Source: a virus
Reading direction: 5' to 3' (one strand)
DNA length: 62,872 nt
Virus record (IMG/VR): IMGVR_UViG_3300044701_004513
Span: 1-62,872 of that record
Shown: one piece after another, positions 8,729 to 17,027 of the stretch
Layout of the letters: every line of letters begins with the position of its first letter
Numbering within the stretch: position 1 is the stretch's first letter
Position numbers and translations under genes: made by a program
The notes under the pieces: generated by a model
Databases searched by the model: none
Told to the model about the DNA's origin: nothing
The model's input: only the letters and a program-made list of their open reading frames with translations

Positions 8729-10486
8729 TTATTGTGCTCCTTCATTTATTCTATTCATTATCTCTTCAACAAAATCAGCACTATTAATATTGTCTCCCAT
8801 TACAGTGGCAATAACTTGTTTTTTTGCAATCAAAATATCATATATAAGGCCTTCAATAGTATTTTCAAACAAAGGATAATAGACGAGAACATTATTTTTT
8901 TGCCCTATACGATATGCTCTGTCTTCAGCTTGTGAATGGTCTGATGGTAAGAATGATAAATCATTCATTATAACCGCTTCAGCCGCTGTTAGAGTTATAC
9001 CTACACCAGCCGCTTTAATGTTTCCAACAAATACTTTTATTTTTTCATCTTCTTGGAATCTATCGACACTGTGTTGTCTATCGTTTTTAGACATTGAGCC
9101 ATCAACCTTTACCGCGGTTTTTCCAAAATGAGAAACTATGTTGTTTAGTGATTCTGTAAAATTACAAAATATAATAACTTTTTTTCCTTGTTCTATTATG
9201 TTCTCGGCAAGTTCAATCGTCTGTGAAATTTTTTCATTTGCAATTACCTGTCGGACCTTTGTTAGTTTAGTAAATTGAATTGTTAAAGAATTACTTTCGT
9301 TTGGGTTACTTCTATACCATTCGTAGTATTCCCCCATTAAGTTTTCATATTCTTTAGATTTTAATCTAAGATAGATTGGGGTTATAATTTTATCAGGTAA
9401 ATCCAATACATCTTCTTTCAATCTTCTGAGTATTGTATTATTTGTTCTATCTCTTAGTTCTTCTAAGTTTGATGCACCCATAACATTCCACACTTTCTTA
9501 GCACCGACTTTAAATTGATAGCCAGAACAATACCTTACAACATATGCCATCCAATTTTTTGCGACAGGAGAATCAACTAAACTAAGTAGGTTATAATAAT
9601 CGATTGGTCTTGATGTCATTGGAGTACCTGTAAGTAACCAAAGTCTTTCAATGTCTTTAACAATATCGTTAATTAATTTGGTTCTTTGAGCTTGAGCATT
9701 TTTTATATAATGTGCTTCATCGATTATTACTAAGTCAAATCCCGTGTTTAATATTTGAGATTCCTTTTTCTTTTTTGGGTCATGGAAATTTTTAATTATA
9801 TCATAATTTATGATAATAAAATCCGCTTCGGAACTGTAATTTTTTCCTTCACAAATGAAAATTTCTCTATCTGTGTAATTTTCTATCTCTCTTTTCCAGT
9901 TTATTTTAAGTGTTGCTGGACATATTATCAAAACTTTTTTTGCACCGGTTTCTAACGCCGCAATAATTGTACTTGTCGTTTTTCCAAGTCCCATGTCATC
10001 AGCTAAAATAAATTTTTTATTTTCAACTAATTTCTGAATAGATTCCTTTTGGTGTGATAATGGAGGTCTCTTTTGATATTTTGTGTAATCAACAACAACA
10101 TTTTTTACTGTGTTGTCTTTTATAACCGATGCTTTAGGGAGCCAAAATTCGTGGAGTTCACTTTCTTCAAAATACTTTCCCCAAACATGATAAGCCTTTT
10201 CACGTTCTGATAAAAGTTTTTCAATCCAAACTTTCTCAGGGACTTTTGTTAATAATTTGTCGTTGGCAAATTTCTGAGCAAAATAAGAATCTAAAATTAC
10301 CCACTTTTTGGCAACCTTAGGATTTTTGTCGTGATTTTCTATAATGTATTCACATTGACTTCTGGTCGGGTAAAATTTTCTATTTATTTCGGATTTCCTT
10401 TTCAACTCCAAAATATAATTGTTTGACCCATCATAGACATACAGAATGTCCATCGCCCTTGTTTCTAATGTTTCATGTGCCATCAT
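8729..10486 (-). CDS. SNF2-family DEAH ATPase/helicase (SMARCAL1/HARP-like)
   Basis: 585 residues with a full SNF2-type helicase set: Walker A ADDMGLGKTT (about 162-171), DEAH box in VIIDEAHYIKNAQ, motif III LWLLTGTPM, motif IV KKVIIFCNFTESLN, motif V AAGVGITLTAAEAVI, and motif VI RAYRIGQKN. The first 140 or so residues are a separate domain with no clear match. Such ATPases translocate on duplex DNA and remodel protein-DNA or forked structures; in phage they may serve replication restart or recombination, like T4 UvsW, although UvsW belongs to a different helicase group. The start overlaps the stop of the SET gene (ATGA), so the two are probably translationally coupled. Confidence 0.95.
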   Translation of the reverse strand: MMAHETLETRAMDILYVYDGSNNYILELKRKSEINRKFYPTRSQCEYIIENHDKNPKVAKKWVILDSYFAQKFANDKLLTKVPEKVWIEKLLSEREKAYHVWGKYFEESELHEFWLPKASVIKDNTVKNVVVDYTKYQKRPPLSHQKESIQKLVENKKFILADDMGLGKTTSTIIAALETGAKKVLIICPATLKINWKREIENYTDREIFICEGKNYSSEADFIIINYDIIKNFHDPKKKKESQILNTGFDLVIIDEAHYIKNAQAQRTKLINDIVKDIERLWLLTGTPMTSRPIDYYNLLSLVDSPVAKNWMAYVVRYCSGYQFKVGAKKVWNVMGASNLEELRDRTNNTILRRLKEDVLDLPDKIITPIYLRLKSKEYENLMGEYYEWYRSNPNESNSLTIQFTKLTKVRQVIANEKISQTIELAENIIEQGKKVIIFCNFTESLNNIVSHFGKTAVKVDGSMSKNDRQHSVDRFQEDEKIKVFVGNIKAAGVGITLTAAEAVIMNDLSFLPSDHSQAEDRAYRIGQKNNVLVYYPLFENTIEGLIYDILIAKKQVIATVMGDNINSADFVEEIMNRINEGAQ

Positions 10487-10881
10487 TTTACTTCAGTATG
10501 TGTTCTTCCGTCTTGCCAATAAGCATCTCCACCGTAATAAACTAATATTTCTTCCCCAATTTCAATATCTTTAGTACACACAAATTCAAAAGTCCCTTTT
10601 TCTAAATTTGAACGCCAATAAGCATTTGCTTGATTCGAATGATTATATAATGAACCGTATCCCCAAGCAACTACTTGTTTTTCCCACTTAGATTCACCTT
10701 GAGGCCAATTAAATCTATAATCAACCAATACCGTCGAAGATTCGCCATACTTCATACCTAAATCTAAAATGGGGCATTCTTCTATTATTTCACCTTCTAA
10801 TATTTTTTCTCGGGCAAAAACTCCATACCCATGGATATTACTTTTGGTAATATAAATTTTTGAGGGAGGAAATATTTCCAT
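10483..10881 (-). CDS. SET-domain protein (putative protein-lysine methyltransferase)
   Basis: 132 residues, almost entirely a compact SET domain. The SAM-binding GYGVFA is at 18-23. YNHSNQAN is at 79-86, matching the canonical NHSxxPN except that the Pro is Ala. GEEILVYYG is at 109-117 and supplies the expected C-terminal tyrosines (115/116). No pre-SET or post-SET cysteine clusters are present, as in short bacterial SET proteins. The predicted reaction is methyl transfer from SAM to a lysine of a protein, but the target is unknown. It is the first gene of a minus-strand transcript and overlaps the SNF2 ATPase gene by four bases, suggesting a shared function. SET proteins are uncommon in phage. 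Confidence 0.88.
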   Translation of the reverse strand: MEIFPPSKIYITKSNIHGYGVFAREKILEGEIIEECPILDLGMKYGESSTVLVDYRFNWPQGESKWEKQVVAWGYGSLYNHSNQANAYWRSNLEKGTFEFVCTKDIEIGEEILVYYGGDAYWQDGRTHTEVK

Positions 10882-10948
10882 AATATATTTTGAGATTAAA
10901 TGTAATAATATTTCGTGTATTTATCAATAAGGTAAAATTTTATAAAAA
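10882..10948. promoter_or_regulatory. divergent intergenic region between SET gene and plus-strand block
   Basis: 67 bases separate the minus-strand SET gene from the plus-strand gene at 10949. A plus-strand TATTTAT lies at 10918-10924, 24 bases before that ATG. On the minus strand the region contains TACATTTA, one base from the TAnnTTTG consensus, which could serve the SET gene. No Shine-Dalgarno sequence is seen on either side. Confidence 0.45.
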
Positions 10949-11464
10949 ATGTCAGAAAAATTAGTTCCGATTACCAGACTTGGAAAATTCTTTGGTGCTG
11001 AGGATTATGCGTTGGATATTGGGATGGGACAAGAGTGGCTCCAAGGGGACATGAACTTTACTGTCATACTATATAGGGTGGACAGATATAAAACCAAAAC
11101 AGACGATGTATATGGAGAAGCACCCGAGGATGGAATTCAATTCTTACCACCAATAGAAATAAAGGGTCTTGTTCAAATTGTGGGTCCAACCAACATGAGA
11201 CTTGGGGGAAGTAAAGTAGAACAGGAAGAACCGGGTAATATGAGATTTTCTGTATATCAAAAGTATTTGGATGATTTGGGTGTTGATATTGCTTTTGGCG
11301 ATTATTTAGGATATTACGAGACGGAGTCCAAAGTTAGGTATTATAGTGTTCAAGATGATGGTAGGGTTGTTTCGGATAATAAACACACATATGCTGGTTA
11401 TAAACCTTTTTACAGAACAATAACTGCAACTCCGGCATCAACTAATGAATTTACAGGATTGTGA
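10949..11464 (+). CDS. putative virion/neck-region protein
   Basis: 171 residues; no family recognised. The segment FGDYLGYYETESKVRYYSV followed by QDDGRV, and the turn-rich C-terminus, look like small beta-barrel head-closure or neck proteins of myophages. It heads a block of four tightly packed genes ending in a tail-terminator-like gene just before the sheath, which is where neck and head-completion proteins are expected. The stop overlaps the GTG start of the next gene (GTGA). Function is inferred from position and pattern only. Confidence 0.8.
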   Translation: MSEKLVPITRLGKFFGAEDYALDIGMGQEWLQGDMNFTVILYRVDRYKTKTDDVYGEAPEDGIQFLPPIEIKGLVQIVGPTNMRLGGSKVEQEEPGNMRFSVYQKYLDDLGVDIAFGDYLGYYETESKVRYYSVQDDGRVVSDNKHTYAGYKPFYRTITATPASTNEFTGL

Positions 11465-11883
11465 AAATAGTAATAACAGAAGAACAAAGAAAAAAAATTG
11501 TTGATTCACTAATAGGTGAAAAGGTTATGGTATATTATAATCTGCACAAACATACATTTTCAATTAAAATACGTGAAATTGTTATGGCACACGTAGATTA
11601 TGCTAAATTAAAAAATGTGGAATTTAGAGTTAGAACAGGAGGGAAAGAAATGGTTAGAGCAAAAAAACAAAAAAATGTTCATGCTTTTGTAATTGGAACC
11701 TTGTTGGATTACTGTGAACACCCCTGTGAAAATTTACCCGAAGAACCATTTGGTGATGTGGTTACTTACAATCCTTACAAATATGATAGTTTCATTATCA
11801 AATCAACAGAAGAGCCCGTCTTCAATGCGGACTTAGTTGAAATGATAAACTCAAAAAATAAAATTTTTATAGTAGAAAACTAA
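11461..11883 (+). CDS. unknown conserved-looking phage protein
   Basis: 140 residues from a GTG that overlaps the preceding stop. It begins MKIVITEEQ and contains VMVYYNLHKHTFSIKIRE and KNVHAFVIGTLLDYC, a layout I associate with an uncharacterised phage family, but I can name no domain. The compact alpha/beta pattern suggests a soluble protein. Its TAA overlaps the next ATG by one base, so it is translationally linked on both sides. The role is unknown. Confidence 0.8.
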   Translation: MKIVITEEQRKKIVDSLIGEKVMVYYNLHKHTFSIKIREIVMAHVDYAKLKNVEFRVRTGGKEMVRAKKQKNVHAFVIGTLLDYCEHPCENLPEEPFGDVVTYNPYKYDSFIIKSTEEPVFNADLVEMINSKNKIFIVEN

Positions 11884-12413
11884 TGGCAAACATAGGATAT
11901 AAACAAACTAAGATTGGGGACTTCTTAATTACGGTTCCAAATAACTTTAAAAAGACTATGCCTTTTGCTGTGGTATTTGGGGGTTTGTACAATACTACAG
12001 GGGAATGGATGAAAAAAAGAGTGCCTGAAGAATTGTTGAGAATGAAACCTTTTGTTTTTGCCCCTTGGGAAACAACATTGGAGTCTATAAATAATACTAT
12101 ACCAGGTATTAAAATAAATTCAGTTTCGGGTTATTCCAAAGGAGGGGTGAGGGCCTATCCTGCGTTGTCCATGGGTTTCAATTTTGTTGGTTTAATAGAC
12201 CCATCTATCGAGGGTGATTATAGTAAAGTTGTAATACCACCAAACGCAAATTTTGTTTTGGCGTATCAGAGTGGTAGAACTTGGGGTGCTTCGGGTCTGA
12301 ACTATGCCGCGGAAAAACTAAAAAAAATAAATCCTAATAATGTTTTGGCCGTAAATGTCGGACACTCCGAGTTTCCTGAATATTTCTTCAAAACATTTGG
12401 AAGTAGACTTTAA
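11883..12413 (+). CDS. alpha/beta-hydrolase-like protein
   Basis: 176 residues. The order of elements fits a small alpha/beta hydrolase: a strand and oxyanion-type turn FAVVFGGLYN, a nucleophile elbow SGYSKGG with Ser at about 84, an acid in GLIDPS, and a late histidine in VGHSEFPEYF. Possible substrates are an ester, peptide or cell-wall bond; none can be assigned. The gene lies between structural genes, so the product could be virion-borne and act on the host surface, or act during assembly. Relationship to the hydrolase fold is by motif only and moderately sure; a degenerate, inactive copy is possible. Confidence 0.7.
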   Translation: MANIGYKQTKIGDFLITVPNNFKKTMPFAVVFGGLYNTTGEWMKKRVPEELLRMKPFVFAPWETTLESINNTIPGIKINSVSGYSKGGVRAYPALSMGFNFVGLIDPSIEGDYSKVVIPPNANFVLAYQSGRTWGASGLNYAAEKLKKINPNNVLAVNVGHSEFPEYFFKTFGSRL

Positions 12414-12417
12414 TAAT

Positions 12418-13461
12418 ATGCCGTTTCCGAAACAAATAAAAAAATCATTACCTCTTGTTCCACAAAAAACTTTGTTGGCAAGAAGGGAGCAGTTAAAAGA
12501 TTATATCAATAAAGATGGTACTTATCTTCCCAAGTCAGTATTACATGCCGATTTAGATAGAGGAATGTTGGATTTTGTTAAAACTGATTTGAAATTAGTT
12601 GTTTCAGGAAAGTTAGTACCTATGGTTGATATTTTAATTACAACTCAAAGTTGGACACAGTTTACAGAAACATGGAACTTTGTTGACCAAGATTTTAACG
12701 TGAAACCTCCATTTATTACCGTTGTAAGAAATCCTGATGTAAAATATGGTACAAACCCTTCTTTACAATGGACTATACCAAATAGAAAAGAATTTTATTA
12801 TGCATCTGTACCTAATTGGAACGGAAATCAAGAAGGTATGGACATCTATAAGATTCCACAACCTGTACCTGTAGATATTACATACAACGTAAGAATTATA
12901 TGTAATAGGATGAGGGAATTAAATCAGTTTAATAAAATTGTTCTTCAAAAATTTTCTTCAAGGCAAGCTTACACATTTATAAAAGGACAATATGTTCCAA
13001 TCTTGATGAATAGTGTAATAGATGAAAGTGTGATGGATTTAGATAAAAGAAAATATTACGTTCAAAACTACGAGTTTACAATGTTAGGTTATTTGATTGA
13101 TGAAGATGAGTTTGAAATAAAACCTGCCATTTCGAGAATATTACAAGTCATGGAGGTTAGTAATACTACTACGAGACCAAAGGTGAAACCTCTCGAACCT
13201 GACAACCCCGATACATTTACACAGGATTTTTTATTTGTTACGGGAAATACAGTTTTGAATGAGTTGGTGGATTATAGAGTTAATATGTCTCCTGAATCTA
13301 CAACCAACGTGACAAGTTACGATGTGTACATCAATAATGAATTTTATGGGTCTGATGTAAATGAGATACTAATTGACACTAACGACATCCTCAGAGTTGA
13401 GGTGACAAAGACTGATAATACTAAGGAATCGAAGATTGTTTTTATTAATAAGTTGGTTTAG
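12418..13461 (+). CDS. tail terminator / sheath-stabiliser-like protein (T4 gp15 type)
   Basis: 347 residues from ATG 12418; a longer in-frame start at 12355 would overlap the hydrolase gene by 59 bases. The central part (VPVDITYNVRIICNR ... QFNKIVLQKFSSRQAYT ... YYVQNYEFTMLGYLIDED) has the layout of T4-like tail terminators, which cap the tail tube and hold the sheath. The C-terminal 90 residues form an added beta-rich domain (TFTQDFLFVTG ... TSYDVYINNEFYG). The position immediately before the sheath supports the call. Its stop overlaps the end of a minus-strand small gene. Confidence 0.65.
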   Translation: MPFPKQIKKSLPLVPQKTLLARREQLKDYINKDGTYLPKSVLHADLDRGMLDFVKTDLKLVVSGKLVPMVDILITTQSWTQFTETWNFVDQDFNVKPPFITVVRNPDVKYGTNPSLQWTIPNRKEFYYASVPNWNGNQEGMDIYKIPQPVPVDITYNVRIICNRMRELNQFNKIVLQKFSSRQAYTFIKGQYVPILMNSVIDESVMDLDKRKYYVQNYEFTMLGYLIDEDEFEIKPAISRILQVMEVSNTTTRPKVKPLEPDNPDTFTQDFLFVTGNTVLNELVDYRVNMSPESTTNVTSYDVYINNEFYGSDVNEILIDTNDILRVEVTKTDNTKESKIVFINKLV

Positions 13462-13625
13462 TCTTCCCCGTAAATATCTTTTTTTTCTTTACATTTTTCG
13501 TAAATAAGTTGCTCTAGAAACTTGTAAATTTTTATCCCTTTTTTATCACAATACTTCTTTAAAAGGGTGTGAGCGTCTTTTGATATTTTAATGTTCTTTA
13601 TTGGGTTTGAATATATGCTGGCCAT
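13458..13625 (-). CDS. 55-residue basic protein, ribbon-helix-helix-like
   Basis: A complete small gene on the minus strand: ATG at 13625, TAA at 13458-13460. After a short leader it reads IKISKDAHTLLKKYCDKKG then IKIYKFLEQLIYEKC, i.e. a beta strand followed by two helices rich in lysine. This is the shape of ribbon-helix-helix DNA-binding proteins. It fills most of the gap between the terminator-like gene and the sheath gene and overlaps the former by four bases tail to tail. A role as a small transcriptional regulator is inferred; its promoter region would be shared with the sheath gene. Confidence 0.7.
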   Translation of the reverse strand: MASIYSNPIKNIKISKDAHTLLKKYCDKKGIKIYKFLEQLIYEKCKEKKDIYGED

Positions 13626-13747
13626 AAAAGATAAAAAAGGCAGAAAACTTTCTTACTAAATACAAATAGATTGGGAAAAGTCAAGTTTTTTGGTGTGAAT
13701 ACTAATATTTATGAATAAAAATAAATCTTTAATAGAAACCAATAATA
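13626..13747. promoter_or_regulatory. divergent promoter region of small regulator-like gene and tail sheath
   Basis: 122 bases between two divergent genes. A plus-strand TATTTAT at 13706-13712 lies 35 bases before the sheath ATG and is the best candidate for the late promoter of this highly expressed gene. The rest is AT-rich, with no clear hairpin or Shine-Dalgarno sequence. Confidence 0.5.
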
Positions 13748-16700
13748 ATGGCAACAGCTCAAGTAAATCAGAAAGTGTTTGTTTCTCCAGGTGTTTATAC
13801 TTCAGAAACCGACTTGTCTTTTGTGGCACAGAGTGTGGGTGTTACAACTTTGGGTTTAGTAGGTGAGACAATAAAAGGTCCTGCCTTCGAACCAATCTTT
13901 ATAACAAACTACGATGAATTCCAAGCGTTTTTCGGGGGAACCGAACCAACTAAATTTCAGGGGACACAAATCCCAAAATATGAAGCAGCTTACATTGCAA
14001 AATCATATCTTCAACAATCAAACCAACTTTTTGTTACAAGAATTTTAGGTTTGTCAGGATATGACGCAGGTCCTTCTTGGACTATAACTGCAACGGCTAA
14101 TGTTGACCCAACTTCAATTGATTTTTCAGTCGTTGGTGGTACTCCTTGGACTTGTACATTTAGTGGAAGTGCAACAGGCAACACAATTGAATTAACAGGT
14201 TCTTTACCGGCTCAGGTACAATCTCTTTTAAATGTTCAGTATAGATTGAGCGACGGTTCTGTTTCAACGTTCAACAATGATTTTTCTGTTTATTTAGGCC
14301 AGTTTTTAGATACTCCAGCAACTACTGCAACAACTGCAATTGTTTATGGTTCTATCTTGGAAAGTGATTATACAGATTTATCTGCAAATTATACAACATT
14401 AACAAATACCTTTGGAGTAAACTCTTTGAACTTTACACTGAATGATTTATCAAATTCTGACAATTATCCTTGGTTATATTCTAACTTCGATAATTACTCA
14501 GGTGATAATTACTCAGGATTTTCATTTGATTATGTAGTTAGTTCTTTAACTGACGACGGAGATTCAAACTTCACAGGTACTATCTCAGGTAATGTATATT
14601 CTTATTCAGGTACTGCATACGAAGATTATAATAATATGGTTTTAGCAACTCTTCGTTCAAGAGGTATTTCTTTGTACGATTCATCTAACCATGGTCCTCA
14701 ATATCAAGTTACTGGAACTTCTGATGTAAATATGGTTTGTACTGGTTCGTACTCAGGTGTAAGTTCTGACCCATTCGGTACATTCTTAATATCAGGTATA
14801 ACTGTTGATTCTGATACTTTTTCATTTGAAACTTCTTTCTCATCAGTTAGTAGCAAGTACTTAACAAAAGTATTCGGAGTTTCCAATTTTGATAAATCAA
14901 GATTTGAAGTTCCTCTTTTTGTGGAAGAAATTTATCCTGTGGAACTAAATGAGTTATATGACAAAGGGTATATTAAAGGATTAAGTTGTAATTTGATTTC
15001 TCTACCAGCGGCAGTATCGTTCAACTCAGATTCAATTGCTTGGAATTTAGAAAAATATCAAAGTCCTATTACTCCTTTCTTAGTATCTGAGTTAAGAGGT
15101 AATAAGGTTTATAAATTATTTAGATTTATGTCCATCTCTGATGGAACGGATGCTAACACTGAAATCAAGGTGTCAATTTCGAATATTTCGTTTTCTAATT
15201 TGTCGTTTGATGTATTAGTTAGAAACTTCTTTGATACTGACCAAAATCCAGTTGTTATTGAGAAATTCACTAACTGTACAATGGACCCGGCTTCAAATAG
15301 TTTTATTGGTAAAAAAATTGGTTCTTATGATGGTGAATATCCTTTGGTTTCTAAATACATAATGGTTGAAATGTCTGAGGAAGCTCCTATAGACGCTTTA
15401 CCTTGTGGATTCTATGGATATGACCAAAGAATTTACGATTCAACAACTAACAAATCTCCAATTCCTATTTATAAAACAAAATATGATTTTCCAGGTGAAG
15501 TAATTTACAATCCTCCTTTTGGAATTTCAGCTTTTGGTGCATCGATTGATGAATCTACTGGTGATAATGTTAGAAGAACATATTTAGGTTTTTCAACAAA
15601 AATTGGTACTGACGTTTCTTTCTTACAATATAAAGGTAAAAGAAATCCATCAGCAGCAACTTGGGGTATTGCAACTGACTCAACTCCTTGGAACTACCTT
15701 ACCCAAGGTTTCCATATGGACTCAGGGGCAACTGTGGTTACTATCGGAGCAGAATACGTAACAAGTGGTGAAACAGCGTTTGCTTGTGGAGACGCAGATT
15801 TTAGAGCAGAACCTGACACACAAGAAAACCCTTATTATTTTATTTACTCAAGGAAGTTCACAGTGTGTTTCGCAGGTGGTTTCGATGGATGGGACATCTA
15901 TAGAGAATACCGTACAAATGAGGACAGATATAGATTAGGAGCTTCTGGTTACTTGGCAGGTGCGGCACCTTCTTCGAGGTACCCATCAGCAACAGGTGAA
16001 GGAATGTTCAAGAGAATTATTGTAGAGAAAAATACTCAAGATTTTGCAAACTCTGACTATTACGCATACCTACTTGGTATATTGTCTTTCCAAAATCCTG
16101 AATCTACAAACATAAATGTATTCGCAACATCAAGTATCGATTATGTTAATAATCCAAAACTTGTCGAAGCGGCAATAAACATGGTTCAATTCTCTAGAGC
16201 AGACTCAGTATACATCTGTACTACTCCTGACTATCCTATGTACACAACAGATTCTAATAATGGTGATTTAATTATTTATCCACAGGAAGCTGTAGATAAT
16301 TTAGATAATTCAGCAATTGATTCCAACTATACGGCAACGTATTATCCTTGGATTCTTGTTAGAGACACTGTTAATAATACACAAATTTATATACCTCCTA
16401 CAGGTGAGGTTTGTAGAAACTTAGCTTTGACTGACAACATCGCATTCCCTTGGTTCGCATCAGCGGGTTACACAAGAGGTCTTGTTAATTCAGTAAAAGC
16501 GAGATTGAAACTAACTCAAGAAGATAGAGACACTCTTTATCAAGGTAGAATTAATCCAATTGCAACTTTCTCTGATGTCGGAACTGTAATTTGGGGTAAT
16601 AAAACCCTCCAAGTAGCAAGTTCAGCACTAGATAGATTGAATGTGAGAAGGTTATTACTACAAGCACGTAAGTTGATTTCGGCAGTTGCAGTTAGATTGT

Positions 16701-16942
16701 TGTTCGAACAAAACGACCAAATCGTTAGACAACAGTTCTTAGATAGTGTAAATCCAATTTTGGATTCTATCAGAAGAGACAGAGGTTTATATGACTTCCG
16801 TGTGACCGTATCTTCTTCACCTGAAGATTTGGATAGAAATACTCTTACAGGTAGAATTTATCTCAAACCAACAAAGGCACTCGAATTTATAGAAATAGAG
16901 TTCTTTATCACTCCAACAGGAGCTTCGTTTGAAAACATATAA
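13748..16942 (+). CDS. tail sheath protein (T4 gp18-like), with large central insertion
   Basis: 1064 residues, much longer than T4 gp18 (659). The N-terminus (VFVSPGVYTSETDLS, LVGETIKGPAFEP, YLQQSNQLFVTRIL) and the C-terminal 200 residues (WGNKTLQVASSALDRLNVRR, AVRLLFEQND, RDRGLYDFRV, GRIYLKPTKALEFIEIEFFI) are classic contractile sheath sequence. The extra length is in the middle, roughly residues 105-400, rich in Ser, Thr, Gly, Tyr and Asp, with near repeats such as DNYSGDNYSG and Ig-like strands. It is probably exposed on the sheath surface. The gene has its own TATTTAT element upstream and a strong terminator downstream, so it is likely a late transcription unit of its own. Confidence 0.96.
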   Translation: MATAQVNQKVFVSPGVYTSETDLSFVAQSVGVTTLGLVGETIKGPAFEPIFITNYDEFQAFFGGTEPTKFQGTQIPKYEAAYIAKSYLQQSNQLFVTRILGLSGYDAGPSWTITATANVDPTSIDFSVVGGTPWTCTFSGSATGNTIELTGSLPAQVQSLLNVQYRLSDGSVSTFNNDFSVYLGQFLDTPATTATTAIVYGSILESDYTDLSANYTTLTNTFGVNSLNFTLNDLSNSDNYPWLYSNFDNYSGDNYSGFSFDYVVSSLTDDGDSNFTGTISGNVYSYSGTAYEDYNNMVLATLRSRGISLYDSSNHGPQYQVTGTSDVNMVCTGSYSGVSSDPFGTFLISGITVDSDTFSFETSFSSVSSKYLTKVFGVSNFDKSRFEVPLFVEEIYPVELNELYDKGYIKGLSCNLISLPAAVSFNSDSIAWNLEKYQSPITPFLVSELRGNKVYKLFRFMSISDGTDANTEIKVSISNISFSNLSFDVLVRNFFDTDQNPVVIEKFTNCTMDPASNSFIGKKIGSYDGEYPLVSKYIMVEMSEEAPIDALPCGFYGYDQRIYDSTTNKSPIPIYKTKYDFPGEVIYNPPFGISAFGASIDESTGDNVRRTYLGFSTKIGTDVSFLQYKGKRNPSAATWGIATDSTPWNYLTQGFHMDSGATVVTIGAEYVTSGETAFACGDADFRAEPDTQENPYYFIYSRKFTVCFAGGFDGWDIYREYRTNEDRYRLGASGYLAGAAPSSRYPSATGEGMFKRIIVEKNTQDFANSDYYAYLLGILSFQNPESTNINVFATSSIDYVNNPKLVEAAINMVQFSRADSVYICTTPDYPMYTTDSNNGDLIIYPQEAVDNLDNSAIDSNYTATYYPWILVRDTVNNTQIYIPPTGEVCRNLALTDNIAFPWFASAGYTRGLVNSVKARLKLTQEDRDTLYQGRINPIATFSDVGTVIWGNKTLQVASSALDRLNVRRLLLQARKLISAVAVRLLFEQNDQIVRQQFLDSVNPILDSIRRDRGLYDFRVTVSSSPEDLDRNTLTGRIYLKPTKALEFIEIEFFITPTGASFENI

Positions 16943-16961
16943 GTTCAATCAAACAAAATCT

Positions 16962-16989
16962 AAACCCTTCAGAAATGAAGGGTTTTTTT
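16962..16989 (+). terminator. Rho-independent terminator after sheath gene
   Basis: A perfect 10-base stem (AAACCCTTCA / TGAAGGGTTT) with a GAAA tetraloop, running into seven T residues. It starts 19 bases after the sheath stop codon. Confidence 0.93.
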
Positions 16990-17015
16990 GTTAGGTAAAT
17001 TATTCGTAGTTTTGA

Positions 17016-17022
17016 TATTTAT
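17016..17022 (+). promoter_or_regulatory. TATTTAT element (candidate late promoter)
   Basis: TATTTAT followed by ATCATAT, directly downstream of the sheath terminator, so a new promoter is expected here. The same extended word TATTTATATCATAT recurs at 17910 before the tail tube gene. Confidence 0.5.
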
Positions 17023-17027
17023 ATCAT

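Noticed and set aside
12355-12417. Longer N-terminus for the tail-terminator-like protein
   Set aside because: It would overlap the hydrolase gene by 59 bases and add sequence with no domain; ATG 12418 gives a normal 4-base spacing.
14704-14886. Minus-strand open frame inside the sheath gene, and similar short antisense frames inside the large tail genes
   Set aside because: They lie wholly within confidently identified genes, lack start context and have no recognisable domains.
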